From NCBI GenBank assembly GCA_020226215.1, contig CM035229.1, positions 87,995,343 through 88,059,342 of the forward strand: 64,000 nt of DNA, read 5' to 3'. Positions 11,343 through 25,700 of the stretch are shown here, piece after piece; the first letter of the stretch is position 1; each line of letters starts with the position of its first letter. Source of the DNA: Sindora glabra (Eukaryota > Streptophyta > Magnoliopsida > Fabales > Fabaceae). The position numbers were made by a program, and so were the translations under genes. The notes beneath the pieces are model-generated. The model had not been told where the DNA came from. It did no database searches and was given only the letters and a program-made list of their open reading frames with translations.

Positions 11343-13949
11343 GTTAAGGTACTTATGAATGATGAATTATATATTATTTTTACATCTTAAAAACAAATGA
11401 GATATAAGTTTTCATCTTATTGGTTTTGATCTTTAGTTATTTTTTCATTATCTTTCATGAAATACCTATACAATAAACATAAAATTTGTCTCATATAGAA
11501 GTAGATTTGAAGAACTTTTTATGAATAGGTTATTTATTTAAAATGATTAATATATAAATGAGTTATATTTTTTTCTAATTTGAGTCTAAACATCAATTTT
11601 TCACAATACAATCTTTTCAATCTTTACTTATTGTTTTTACAATATATTTAAACATATGTAAATCTATAAGCATGAATTAAGCATTATTTAAGAGTAGACT
11701 TAAATAACTTTCCAACAATAGATTGTTTGCTTAAAACAAACATGGAAGGAAGGATTTATTTAAATTGACTTTAAAGTCATATATTTAAATAATGGCTAAT
11801 TTTTAATTAAAAATATCATAAATGATTTTAATTGTCATAATAAAATGTTATCCTTACTTATTCCCTAAGGTAAAATATTTAAATTACTATAAAAGTTATT
11901 CATTTTCTTATTCTACAAGGGAAAATATTCTTAATTGTAATACAAGCTATTCTTACTTATTCTCTAAGGCATTAACCTTAAAAATACAAGAACTACTACA
12001 CATTTCCATACAATAACAAAAATCAAGATTTGAGCTTTTATTAATAAAATTCTTCTATTATTGATATTTTATTGTTTTTGTGTACTGTTTGAAAGAGTTT
12101 TAGGAACATATATACCATCTAAATCTTTCTTATGAATGGTAAAAGGTGTAGAATCCCTTTAGGAAAAAAATTATGAGGTAAGGTATTATAAAGGAACTGT
12201 TAAAGTGAGATATTGTTGGAGATTGTTCTTGGAATCTTAAGAAAGAGCATTATAAGCTAAAAACATTGACCTATTAGAATCTTGAGAGAATAATATACTA
12301 GAGACATGATGCTTGCTAACACCAAAGAATAGGTGTGATCTACTTCTTAGAGCAAATCATCAAGAGGGAACCATTGCAATTCATTTTGTTTAATTTTTCT
12401 TTCCATTCCTTATCTATTGATTCCTTGATATTGAACATTTGAAAAATAAAGATACTTAGTTTTTATTTATGAAATTTGTTGTACTTCAATAATTATCTTG
12501 TTACTTAAAAGTTTAATAGTTGAAAAGGTGAATCCATATATATATATATATATATATATGTGCGTGCGTGTGTGCGTGTGTGTGTGTGTATTTCATGATG
12601 CATAAATTTGTATAATTGAATGAGTAACTTTGTATAAACACTTCAATTTGTTATATTTTATGTGCAAATATATCCATTAAATTGTTTTAACTTAATTTGA
12701 ATTGATTTTATCTTTGTAGCTTCCTATAATCAAGAATTTCTTCAAGAAAATGTTTAAAAATTATGAATGTTATCAAAATACTAAATATATCCCTCCTCTT
12801 AGGTATAGATTGTTAGAAAATTTTGTTGTTTATACAAAAATTTTCAAATTGTCAATCAAGTGTCATAACATAATTTATTAATCAATAAAATATATTTCCA
12901 AGAAAATAGGTAGAAGATATAAATAAAGTTTAGATTAATAACATGACTCATATACATCCATTTTCTATACTTTAATAGCAATTGGTATAGATCATATAAA
13001 ACAATTGAATTACAGGAATTCACAAATTATTTTATTATTTAGGAATTTCCCTAAAACAACATAGAGAAAAGAAAGGATGAAAGGCATCACTCCTTTTGCT
13101 AAAGCTTCACTTTAGTATTCTTTGATAGAGAAAAATTCTTTTATTATGCTTAGATAATGAAATCAATCATTCTTTGGGCCTATAAATGTAGGGATTCTTT
13201 AAAATAATTAATTTAGTTAGATCATGAATGAGTAGTTATAAAATCTATACCCAATTATCTAATATTAGACCTAAGTACTACATTATACCTATAACCTTAA
13301 TACTCATTTATTTTGGGTCTTGAATAATATTGACATTAATAATTAATTTATAAATTGTAATGAAGTTTAAAATAGAAAATTCTAATAATCTTTTACGTAA
13401 ACCTATATAATTTATAAATAGTGGCCACTTTCATATCAATGTTAATATCAAATTGTTCCATTACACCTATCAATTTAATTAGCATCATAAACATCTAACA
13501 ACGTAAAATATTATATTTAAAAAAGATATTAATATCAAGCATATCATATGACTACACATTGCTGATAAAAAAAATTAATATTCAATAGGGTTATTAGCTT
13601 AAATTATATATAATAAGATTTATATAACTTGAATGTGTATATGTAAATCTTCAAACAATATTTTTAACATCCATCCAAGATGCCCAATAAGAATTAATAT
13701 TTTTAATATTGTAATAAAATAAGGTCTAAATATTTTGAATAATATGCCATAACTCAAAATGCACCAAAAAATATATGGTAATACCATGAATATTTCATTA
13801 TAAATATTTCATTTAACTACATACTAAGATAAATAATGAGCTTATATTATTAAAACTCCTACTAACTCGAAATACTAAAAGCCTTAGGCAAATCCATATT
13901 ATTTACATAATTATGATTTATTCCAACTCTTGGACCTTTAGTTCATGAA
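11343..13949. other. AT-rich intergenic DNA with probable LTR debris
   Basis: No supported gene. A short open frame at 11822-12016 lacks any motif. The part next to the copia RNase H (about 13100-13900) would hold the 3' LTR of that minus-strand element, but I could not define its ends. Confidence 0.4.
12537..12590. repeat. Compound (TA)n-(TG)n microsatellite
   Basis: About 22 bases of TA repeat are followed by GTGCG/TGTG repeats up to about 12590. Confidence 0.95.
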
Positions 13950-15921
13950 GTTGTAAGCATATAATTCATAGGAGAAAAAAAAAGTGATATGCTTGTATAT
14001 CTCCTCTTACATATAAAATCTTATTTTGCATCGAAGTTCTTTGTATGAGCTAAATGTTTATTCCTTAGAGAGATACAATGGCAACAAAATTCTCACAATA
14101 ATGCAGGAATGGTTAAGAACGAAAAATCCTTTAAGCAAATAGCTTCATGGGCACATTCGTGACATGCCCTACACTTATCATGGAGGTTATTATAAGTGAT
14201 TCCTTAACACTTTTCAATAACATAGCTCGTCTTATTACTATTATAATATATATTTAGACATAAATTCATAATAATCTAAACAGCTAACAAAAACAAATCT
14301 AAGTAATTTATAACTACAAAATCTCCCGATTTTCTATAGGTTCATAATCTTTTATACCATCAGGGTGCCTTATTATTCTTTTAGTAACAATCTAATATCT
14401 CTAATTTAAGCCCATATTAGGTTACCTATGACTGATGTATCTGGGACATTTCTTATCTTTTTCTCTTTTTTTTGTCACTTTCAAGGCTTTTAAGAAAATG
14501 TCATCTTTTTTAGTTAATGAACAAATATGAGAACGCATTGATATGTTAAGTTTTTTTCACATGATCATTAAGACAAACTAAGTACCCTTAGGACCTATGA
14601 TGATGAATTTTAATGGCTAAGACAAGAGAAGCATTCCTAGGTCTTTCCATTTCAATTTCTTTATCTTTGTCAAAATGCCCACATTATTATTAGTAAAGGT
14701 AATACTGCTAACATGCAGAGCCAGATCATAATATTACATGTATTCATCATTATAAATTAGTTGACATTACTCTCCTTAAATTCAAAAAAGATTACAATTT
14801 CATCAAAATTAAGATATATTACTTTAAAAAAAACCTTTTTTCTATGTGTAAGGTGTTTTTAATCCTTCTCTCGAAAGCTATTTTATTATTCTATCTATAT
14901 ATATAGTTTCTAATTAGTCACCATGTAGGAAAGTTATTTTAGTCTCTAACAAATGTAATCCCCACCAAAATGAGCTACTTATGTTATAACAATTTAGAGT
15001 GAGTTTTAAGATATCACTGATAAGGAAATTCCTTTATAGTTCTTTGACTACTAACTTGATCTTGAACCTTTGGTTTTATTTAAGCATCCTTTTTGGTCTC
15101 AAAACCTCAATTATTTCTAATTAGTTTGCTACTTAAGAGTAGATTAACTTGATCCTACACTCAATCTCATACAAGAAGATTAACTTATATTCTATCACTA
15201 TGATCCATTCTAAAGAATCAAGTAAACTCTATGGGACATCTTTAAGGAAATTTCATTCATTCATTTTTTTGCCTTTACATCTTCTGCTACTCATTGCATT
15301 GAGTTTGATCATAGAATGATAGAAAATGATTTATTAGGTTATCATACTAGTGAAGTCACCATATAATCTTTTTGCCTTTCACCTTTTTGGCATCTTATAA
15401 CTTCAACTATCTAAAACATCCTTTAAAAAAGTAGTTAATATAAGGCCTAAAAATGGTTTTAGGATTAAGTCTTAATGGACTTTGAAAAATCTAAATAAAA
15501 AATGCTAATATAATTCATTAAATAATGTAAAAAAATGACATATATCTATTATAAATCAAAATGAAATTTTATTCATCAAAATAATTAAATATTCATAAAG
15601 AAACATAATAATGGAGATCAAATTCTTTTAATGAAAGATATAATTTTATTTTTCATATATTTATTATAAATGTAAAATAACTATTTCTTACTTTGATACA
15701 CTTCAATGATTCTTTACTACGTAATTTCTTTAGCATCTTTCTTTTTTTCTTTACCCATCTTTTGTACTTGAAGCAATCTACTTTTCTTATGCCTATATTT
15801 CTTACAAAACTAACAGTTTCCTTTGAGTTGTGATTTTTTGGGTAGTAGTGATCTTATATTTGTCCTTTTTTTAATAATATAAGGATTTCTCATGGTTGTT
15901 TTTGAAATACTCTTTTACTCT

Positions 15922-17990
15922 TTATTTTGAAATTGAACCATGAGAATTAAGGTTAACCATTTGAATCTTTCCCTTCATGATGTCTTCCTTTGCTTTACTG
16001 ACAATGGATGTTATTTTATTAATGGTCGATTCACACTTTTCAGTGTTATGTGAGGTCTTCAAAACATCAAATTGCAGAGGTAATGACTTCAATGCACCTC
16101 AGATTAGAAAACCATCACCTATATCAACATTCATGGGCTTTAGTTTGTAAAAATTAAACCATGAGAACTAAGGTTAACTCCTTATTTTGAAATAGAACCA
16201 TGAGAACCAAGGTTAACTTACTGGATTTCGCATATAACATGTAATGCAGCGGAAAACATATTTTCAAAATTATATGATGTGAAACCTTCCTATAAATTAA
16301 TGCACAGAGACATAAATTAAGAATCAAATATTACCTCTTAAAGTACAAATCCAAATCACGAGCACAATTAGGTGATGGTACCACTATAATATCCACATAG
16401 AGTGAATGATGACTTCTTAACCACAAATTTGTTAGGATCCATCTCTCACTCAAAGGAGTAGGGTTTAGTGTGATTTTAGTAAGGTTTTTATGTGGTTTTT
16501 GCTAGTGACAATTTTACTTGCTTTTTATCTTAAACAATGACACCTTTATACCTCTTTTATAAAGCTAAAAGCATACCTTTTTCACATCCAAAATTTCACT
16601 CAACCACTAATATCTTATCCCTAACATGGTGAAAGTGAGAAGAGTTAAGGCCTATCCATTAATTATCTAAAATTATTTTAATATTAATAACTAAATATTA
16701 TTAGATAATAATATTATCTCATAATATAATTATCTAATATCAATTGATATAATTTTCTAATATTACTTTAATATTAAATAATATCACATAATATAATATA
16801 ATATAAGATAATATATTTTACATGAATATATATATTATTACTTTGATACTATATATATACACAAAATAATAAGCCCAAATAATAGGTTTCTAGTCAAACT
16901 AAAAATTAATTAATTATTATCTTATTCTTACTCCTTTTGTGTAACCTTGTAAGTTCCTACTACATTGATAATAACTCATGAGTGGACCATACATCACTGT
17001 CATCCAAGTAGTAAGAATGTCTGTGATTTGACATCTACCTAATGTGTGATCAATACTTTGCAACGTAATCCCTTTTGTAATGATATCCAAATCGAACTTG
17101 AGGTATAGAGTATGTCATCGTCGTCAATATTCAATTTATGTCTCTTGATACTGAGTAGACTAACTTAAATAAATAATCAATATCACATATTAATCCATTT
17201 GAGTACGACCATACATTTCTAAGTCTCATTCAATCAAAGGGTTAAATGATATTACTCCTTTATATAGGAGGAATAAAATTCCATTTATATCATTCACATC
17301 CCTCTACATGATTCGTGACACACCTAAACAATGCTCTACATATCATTTCGATTAAAGATGATACAGGATGGCATCAAAGTATGTAACCCCTTATGTAAGA
17401 AAATGTAGTGATTTCAAGTCAAAGAATTACGTACATTGTGGTCATATGAGAATAGCTAATGACACATGATAATTTATGTAATATTCTCACAACGAGTCAA
17501 TCTAGTACATTTGTTAACTAATAATGTACCTATGTATTGACTTGATATCATATATATATGATTCATAATCATCAGTCACCATATATGATAGTCGCAATGT
17601 ATTATTGTTATCCCTTTTACAATAATATTCAACTATGGATATTTTAGGAATAGTAAAATTATTTTAGAGATAATTATTATATTAAGTTATAAATTACATA
17701 AATATTAAAATAAAATATAATAATTATATTACCCAAAATAAAATGTAATACATTGTACATTATTATAATCACCTTATAATTGGCGACTAAGATATACACA
17801 CCAACATAACCATTTAAATCTTTCCCTTCCTTATCTCTTCCTTTGCTTCATTGACATGTCATTTTATTAATGGTCCATTTGCACTTTTGAGTGTTAATTG
17901 TAAAGGCAATAAATTCAATGCACCCCAAATTAGAAAACCATCTCCTAGATCAACATTCATGGGCTTTAGCTTATAAAAATAATTGATTAA
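15922..17990 (-). repeat. 260-bp tandem duplication of the gag segment, second copy split by an LTR
   Basis: Copy 1 starts with TTATTTTGAAATTGAACCAT at 15922. Copy 2 starts with the near-identical TTATTTTGAAATAGAACCAT at 16182 and stops at 16218. It resumes at 17807 with AACCATTTAAATCTTTCCC and runs on to the shared CATTCATGGGCTTTAG segment at about 17955. The duplication therefore predates the LTR insertion. Confidence 0.85.
16219..17806 (-). mobile_element. Solo LTR (copia-type), 1588 bp, minus orientation
   Basis: Read on the minus strand it starts TGTTGGTGTGTATATC (from 17806) and ends GCGAAATCCAGTA (to 16219), a decayed TGTTGG..CCAACA pair. The 5-bp flanks are TAACT (16214-16218) and TAACC (17807-17811), a TSD with one mismatch. 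The interior has no protein motif. Its text (for example the stretch at 17170-17560) resembles long copia LTRs common in woody eudicots; that family match is from memory. An internal deletion or full element cannot be excluded, but no gag or pol is present between the ends. Confidence 0.7.
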
Positions 17991-18240
17991 TTTTAGGAGA
18001 TGCTATCAAACACCACTGACTCTATCATAAGTCATTTTCTCAAGCAATGAGAGATAATGACCTTTTTCACTTTATCAAGTTTCACAAATTTATTCTAAAT
18101 GGAATCGAAAAAGGTATTAACATTTATAGACTCAGAAATGCTTTATTTGATGGACTTATCTATTGTATATTTCATGATCATCAAATAAACCTAGTTTAAG
18201 TGCGTCTACTTTTCATCTTTTTTCTCTTGCTTAACACATA

Positions 18241-18699
18241 AGTTTGCATCAATAATAGGTTTCTTTTATATAATTGTCATGTTCATGTTCATAATCACTA
18301 GATATAGCTTTAAGGATTCAACTTATTCTTCATAATGAGTCACATTTAGTGTTTTTACAGCAACTAATTATGAAAGTGATAAAGTTGAGGAGAATGCATT
18401 AATTCATTACTGTATATAATTACTTTAATCATACTTACATTTTCCATATTAACTATGTAATTTCATATGGTATTATATTATGAAACATAATATCAAAAGG
18501 GTATTTAAGATCTTACAACATAAAACAAGAAGTAAATATTACACTATTAAAACTTAACACCGAGAGGGTGTCTAAAAATTATATGAATATAATACTTAAT
18601 GCTACACTCATATTATCACGAACAAACTATATTAATAATATAATACCAAAAAGGTATTTAATACTATTAACATAGCTTTCTCCTTAACACATTTTAAAA
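18241..18699. other. Probable 5' LTR region of the copia element, ends not defined
   Basis: It lies just upstream of gag on the minus strand, where the 5' LTR and leader should be. Short self-similar lines (ATAAT..CAAAAGGGTATTT) recur at about 18495 and 18645. No TSD or clear termini. Confidence 0.3.
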
Positions 18700-20655
18700 A
18701 TAAGTTTTTTATAATTTTTTTATTGGTAAAATTTTATGGAATTGGTCCCATGAAAGGTAAATATATAATTGCATAAATTTTAATAGCATAATATAAGCAC
18801 TTTGTAATTCCTATATTAATATATAATAATGTACAAAAATTATTACATCATCAAATAAAGTCCATTATTGTAATAAAACTTATAAAAGGTAGCTTATAGC
18901 ATAGGAATTATTTGGTAAAATTTTTAGTTCAAAATAAATTCAAATACAAATTAAAATAAGATAGGTAAAAACTAATAAAAATATTTTTTATTTCAAAAAA
19001 TTTAAAAAAATATAAAATAATGTACTTAAAAAGTGGAGCACAACAATGTAATCATTACAACAAAAAACCACTTAAAAGGTGGTATATGGACCCCAAATGC
19101 CATTAACACTGGATCCAAAATTAGAATTATACTAGAACACTTGAGATAAAAAAATTTGTTAGATAACCAAATAAGTTTTAAAGATCACCAAATTTAGTTG
19201 TGAGTTTCCTAACATATGAAAGGGTAAGTATAACAATTTTCATAATTTTTCTCCATCATTTGGCTACCTAAATTCCTTAAAAATAAAAGCAAAACTTACC
19301 AATGTTCTTTCTTATTCCGTTCCTCCTAGACTTAGAAACATTCACTTTTCATATTCCTAAAATTTTTTAAAATTTCCTAAAATTTTCCTTACATATTCTA
19401 CCATCATTTTTTATATTAAAATACCACAATAGAAGTTTTACCATTTTCTAATCCTTAGTTCCATAGAGTAACAAAAAATAAGATAATATCCATTTTTGAC
19501 TAATTTGCTTCTTTTGTCATCAAAACTTACTAAATCTTCCCTTACCAATTTTAGCATTAAAGTACCAATCTAATAGCATCCTAGTATCATCAAACAACAT
19601 TCAAAAGAGTATAAAACCAGAACCATTTCTACATACATGGCCCCACACAAACATCATAATAATATCATCATAAATCACCATATTCATCACTTTCCTTAGG
19701 AAAACTCTAAAGAAAAGAGATAATTGCCACTCACTTCAATTTCTTAAATTCCTAAACTTGTTAAAATCTCTTTGAATAGCACAAGAACAATTCTAATGAA
19801 ATTAATCAAATTTTAGAAGTTTATAAGAAAAATTAGCCATGAAAATATGAAGAAAAATGAAGAAAATCCCAAGTTACCTTACTAGAATTGAAGAGCCAAG
19901 TTGGAAAACCCTTTAAGTTGTGTGAAGGAATTGAAAATCCTTGTAAAGGAAACTAGGGATGCACATTTTTTGTTGTTTTATGGGCAAGAAAATGTGCAAA
20001 AATTTACCTTAAAATCCTATGTATATAAAACACTAAAAACCCTAAGCTTCCAAGTAAGTTTCCTAGTTAGAAAGCGGTAGAATTCTCCTTCATGATGGGC
20101 AGCAGATGGGATCATATTTTTGTTGCTCAAAATTAGAAGATATTTGCCCCAAATTCCAATTAAAATAGGTTAAATAAATTACTTTAAAAAATTGCTAACA
20201 AATGCCCCTGGTTTTATAAGTATTTACCAAATTACCTAGGATTTTCTACATGTCCTGGGCCTCGCTTTTCTAAGCCTGAATTTTTCTGGTTCAAAGGTCA
20301 TATTTAGGCCTAAAATATCAAATTAAATTAGCCCAACTAATTTAAGATGATCTCTTTCAAATTTGTGCTCAATCTCTAGGTTTTTTAGTTAACCAAGTAA
20401 ATTTTCAATTACCCAAGATCCTAATTTCCTATTGGATTTTTATAAAAAAATTTCAAATATAATATTAGGATTTTTATGGTATTTTGACCTATACTTATAA
20501 CTAATATAAGTTTGAAAGAAATTCTGAATACATATACCCTAAATCTATCTCTACAATTTAGCTAAATTTCAATCAATTTTATTACTAGATTTCTAATAAA
20601 GTAATTTCCTATTCAAATTTTCTTAATTTTTTTTGCTCCATTAGGGTATTACATT
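18700..20655 (-). mobile_element. Possible gypsy-type LTR and leader, minus orientation
   Basis: On the minus strand a TATATA box (about 20022-20012) precedes a pyrimidine-rich leader ending in a CTAGTAAGGTAACTTGGG donor-like motif near 19883. The same layout (promoter, leader, AAGGTAA) occurs at 43.6 kb and 62.46 kb. No coding sequence was seen. Boundaries are approximate and the assignment rests on this layout. Confidence 0.35.
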
Positions 20656-22730
20656 ATTTAGCATTTGCATGTTTTCAAGTGAAACACACTTTTTCAATAA
20701 CTAAACCAAAAACTAACTTATCAATGATTTCAAGAATGCAAGAACAAAAGCAAGGAAGTAATCAAACTCTCAAGAAACATAACACATCATGAATTGATCA
20801 ATCTTGAAAATTCAAACACTAATTAATATAACAACTTAATTCAAGAAGATGAGACTATATTAGTACACCCTCACAAGATATATCAATTCATCAACTCTTA
20901 AGTGTTTATAATAAGTTATTCACTTAAATTCAATTCACGAAAGATGCATGACTATAAGCTTGTTTATCATTTTATCTCCACTACTCAAAATCATATGCAT
21001 AATATAAATCAAAAGTACTTTATTCAAGGTTGAAATTGGGCTAAGGAAAAAAGCAAGGAAAATTGAAAATATGAAGGTTAAAAGCTAAAAAATTCAATAA
21101 AGTACTTGAAACATAGAACATGGGTAAATTATGAACAATTACAATTCAATACAATACATATTTAGAAAAAGAAATAGGGTGTGAATTCTTCTTTCAAACC
21201 AATCGAAGAAGAATAAATCTTGTAAGAAAAGGAAGGCACCCAAAAATAGTGTAAGAGATAAATTTTGAATGAATCTTAAACGCACAAAAGGATAAAAATG
21301 AAAAAGAAGGAGAAAGACTTACCATCCTTATATGCAGTCAGTCTCATACATAGAGTAAATCTCCTTAGCCACCATCAGTGAAACTCCTATGGGTCTATTA
21401 TGGCGTATCACACACAAAGATAAATATCAACGTATCTAGTAGGTCTATTATGGCATAGCAAGATATACATCGACCTATCAAAATGGACTTGTTATCGTGT
21501 ATCATGTGCAAAATAAATATTAACAATCAACATGAAGAGATGGATGAGTCTATTGGTTGAATAAAAGTTATTATTTGAACTAATAAAAATTGAAATAAAA
21601 AAATAGAGATTTGATTACTCACTTAAAATTATTTAAATTATTTTCATATTCATAAACAAGTTTTAAGGGATATTTATAAACAAATAAAATTAATTTATTT
21701 TGTTTCCACCATATAAATTATAATTAATAAGAAAAAGTTATTTCTCAAAGCTCAAAATTCCATGTAAAAATAAAGAAGTCTCACAAAGATGTCATTAGTG
21801 ACAAATTAAATTATGCTATATGAGCATAATGATATAAATGAATCAATCAAATAAAATCTCTATATTTGTGACGTCACTAGATAAATAAGAAGTTATCATA
21901 TATCATAATGCATTAACCCAATTAATAAAAAAATTACCTTTTTAATAAATTTAAAAGATAAAAAATATAAAAAATATGATACATATATTTAAATATTCTC
22001 TAACAATTCAATAAATAGAGAATTCATTTGTGCTATTTGATAACAATAAGTTATCATAGGAAGATATGTAATGCTCTCTAAAGACCTAGTAATAAAGATC
22101 AAAATATTCAAATTATTTAGTTTCAATGAAGGATATTTGCTCCAAGGTAAAAGCTCTAACAACATTTAAGTTTTTGAATATTTTCAAGCATGAAACCTTT
22201 ACAAAGATTTATTCATTTGATTTAAAATAAAGCTTCTTGAAACTCTCAATCAAAATTCATTAAAGAGAAGAATCAAAGGATCTATTATATTCTTTTTTAG
22301 AATTACAAAAAATTAGAGATTGTATACCACAATTATATTCTTATTGGGAATTTTGTGTGTATAGTAAAATTTGTTCATCATTCATTTATTAATATGTTGA
22401 TGCATGTCAAACTATGGAAGCCACTTTTAATTATTAGAATGGAGATATCGTCTAAGATTATGTCTATACAATACTATCTAACTATGTATGAAAATTACAC
22501 ACCCTTAAACTTAAGAATAATTTTATTCCTAAATTTAAGAGTAATAGATTAAAAAGTGTGGTATACGCAATGAGATCTTATTTCTTTGAGTAAATTGAAG
22601 TGAGAAATTGAATATATATATCATAATTTTAAAATTAATATTACTTTTACATCAGTTAAATAAAGAGTATAATTCAATATGTACTTTTCATATTAATATG
22701 CACTCTCTTATCAATTTAGACTTTCTTTGT
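20656..22730. other. Intergenic DNA, no gene seen
   Basis: No coding motif recognised. A GTCTATTATGGCGTATCA-like phrase repeats at about 21396, 21443 and 21488 (two near copies and one loose copy), a small local duplication. An open frame at 22355-22552 shows no family signature. Confidence 0.45.
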
Positions 22731-25700
22731 GATAACTACTCAATATTGGACTAAATAAGCCTCATACCAATTGTATTGATCAATTAGAAAAAGATCATTT
22801 TGTGACAATTAAGATAAGTTGATTAGTTAGCCTACATAGAAATAAGCTGACAAGTCAGCCTATTTTAGAAGTTTTTAGCCTAGAACCAAGCCAATCCAAT
22901 TAACCATGCAACCTCAAATTGATCAACTAACCATGGCATATGATGACTAATTATAACCAAAATGGTTATAACTATCTTGTATAACTTACTATCTACTAGA
23001 TTCCAAAATAATCTTCTTATATATAATGATCGCTTTACCTTTGTATAAAGTGATTAGTATATATAAAGCCCTAAGTATGCTTTGTGAACTCTAATTATGC
23101 TCTTACTACTTCATTCTATTATTTTCTCTCTAACTTGGGTGTCAAAAGGTCTTCATAGTGACTACCACCGTAAGGGATTTCTTGTAAGTCTACCTTCTCA
23201 AAAACCAGTTGATTATTTGATTACCATGTTCCATCACTTATTACCAACCTCATCACTACTCAGTAAAATTCAAAATTCTCAGGACATGATTACTTCATTA
23301 CAATTGTTTCCTTATTAAATTTATTAGCTTTATCCTTTTTCAGCTTCAACGATTGTATAGCTTTTCGAACCAATCATTCAAGCTCTGCATTCTTCTTATC
23401 AATATTATTGATGCAAGTTTGCTTTTTATTGATTAATTAGTCTTTATGATCGACCTCTCCTTGAAGCTGAGCAATTTTTATTTCAAAAGCTTTGTCCTTA
23501 ATCTTCAAGTCTTCTAAAAACTTTGAGAGATTGCCATTTCTTTTCTCATTTGCTTAAATCCTTCTTTATGTCTATAATAAAAGTTCTCATACTAAACTAT
23601 TCTTTCATAAGTGATCAAATCTTGAGCATTTTACTTATATCGTTGGTTGATTCCTTAAGAAAAAAAACTTTATAAATCCATTTGTTCTTCCTTTTTCCTT
23701 TAATTATTCCCCATCTTTAGGAAATAATAGCTCACCAATTCCAAAAAGGACATAATTAGCACTATCTAAATAAAGGCTATTAATTAATCGACCAAGGGAA
23801 GAATTGACCTCTTATGGAGATGTTAGGTGAATTTCATGCAATCTACTCCAAGGAACTAAATGCCGCTTATTAAGGAGATTAAATATATTGATTAGCCTCG
23901 AAGCACCAAGAATACTACTTTATGAGTTAGATCATTGGGCTTGCCTTAACACTAATCCTTGAAGGAATGATCCTTTACCAACTAACTCAATAAGAATCTC
24001 TTTTAGTCTTATGGTTAAAGGCTTCAATTGATTTTTTGGTTACAAAGTACTAGTTTGAGAGGAATGGCATGCATTGCCAAATAGCTCATTTTTAGTAAAA
24101 TGGACGATTAAACTAGTTCCTTGTTTTTATTGCTTACTTCTAGCAGGTCAACCTTTTTCAAACCTTTCACTTTGATGCTTTTTTTGTTATGTTGGCTAAG
24201 TATAAATAATATTCCTTGAAGTCTCACCAATAAGGGACCGATCTCTTTTCTTCTTAGTAACCTTTTTTTTCTCACCAATCGATTCCATAGATTTAACTTG
24301 TTCCTTTATTGCTTCAATTGCTTTCTTTGCGATAACTTCTTTTAATTGAACAAGTTTTAATACTTATTTCATTGATAGTTCCTCACCTTCCAACTAATTA
24401 TCTGCATAAAAAAATATCTAAGCAAAATATCAGTTGATTGTTCATAATAAACACTTGCAAAAAGTTAAACACACTTCTAATTAATCGAATGTCAAAAAAA
24501 CCCCAAATAAGAACTTGTTGCATGCTATCCACAATCTGTCTATCAACTTTATTAAGTATGACTTTTTTAGCTTGGGGACATATGCTTATAGTTAACCATA
24601 CAATAAAGAATAGAGTCTTCCCATTCAGATGAAGTCAAGGTAGTCTTTGCCCAGGTTAACCTATCATCCTGAAATAGGTATCTTTCCAATCATGTACATA
24701 TGAATTAAAATGATAAAAAATCATCCTTCCTTAGTAGAAATGTAAGCCCACAATCTAGCTCTCCTTATGGCATAATGAAAATAATAGAGAAAGCTACTCA
24801 CCGTCAACCTCAAGCTAAACCCTTGAACAAGTAATTCAAAATAAGCAATTACTAACTAATTGTTGAATGATAATTAAGAAAGCGCAATATTCATTGATTG
24901 TAGTATAGCCTATTAGAAAGTACACAATAGTGGTCTAACATCGATTTTCTCAATAACTACATCGTAAAACATGAAAAAATGTGTTATGTTGAAATTGTAG
25001 ATCTTTTTGTCTTCTTTTATAAGTTCAAACCATATGTTGACCAGTCACACATGAGGCAATCAACCTTTTTTATAAAGCTTCATTATTTTCATTGGCTTTA
25101 ACTAAGCTATAGAAGAATTGTACACTTTTAGATTAGAACTCAAAAATTTTATAATCTCTAAGTCACATGTAACATTTATTGTTGATTTTTCACCTTTCTT
25201 ATCTTTGGAATCATAAACAATCAATGGAAGTAGATAAGGAACTCCAAAGTCATCTATGAACATTATATCAACCATTAAAAGCATTAATTCAATATTAATT
25301 TATGTACTAGTTAGTTTGTCATGGCACATTCTTAAAGTACAACTATTGCTACTTTAACCAATCTTTTAAATGATCGATCTCTTTCCAAGATTAGCATTTG
25401 ATGTTCTTAAGTCCCTAGCCATAGTAATTCTACCAATGTATGAGAAAAGTTACAAACAACACAAACAAAGATACATATACCTGCAAAGATCAAAGCAGGC
25501 AAATTCAAATTTTCAAACAAAAAGCACCAAGAACATGAAAAATAATTGAAAAAGTCTAAAGAAAGCATTACCTAGATTTCAACCTAATTATAATACAATC
25601 ACAAAAACTAGTGAAAAGAATCATATGAATAATGTTGGAATGCTTTACTTGCTTTGAGAATACAAAATCTCCAACTTCCAAAGTTCTGACAAAACGTCAA

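Larger units (their letters stand above)
13950..18240 (-). mobile_element. Decayed Ty1/copia element (gag, RT, RNase H), minus strand
   Basis: Minus-strand translations give copia landmarks in order. Gag: about 18195-17990, with a KMTYDRVSGV-like motif; then a GFLI..LKSLPLQFDVLKT-like segment at about 16140-15960. A CCHC-type zinc knuckle (FCKKYRHKKS, then CFKYKKW after a shift) lies at about 15825-15750. RT: KLVVKEL near 15050 and TFLHGD near 14920. A VIGNLIWA-like motif near 14430 precedes RNase H, recognised by an EAICLKDF-like motif near 14130. Stops and frameshifts are dense and integrase is not recognisable between gag and RT, so it was probably deleted. A solo LTR (16219-17806) interrupts gag. 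Confidence 0.8.
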
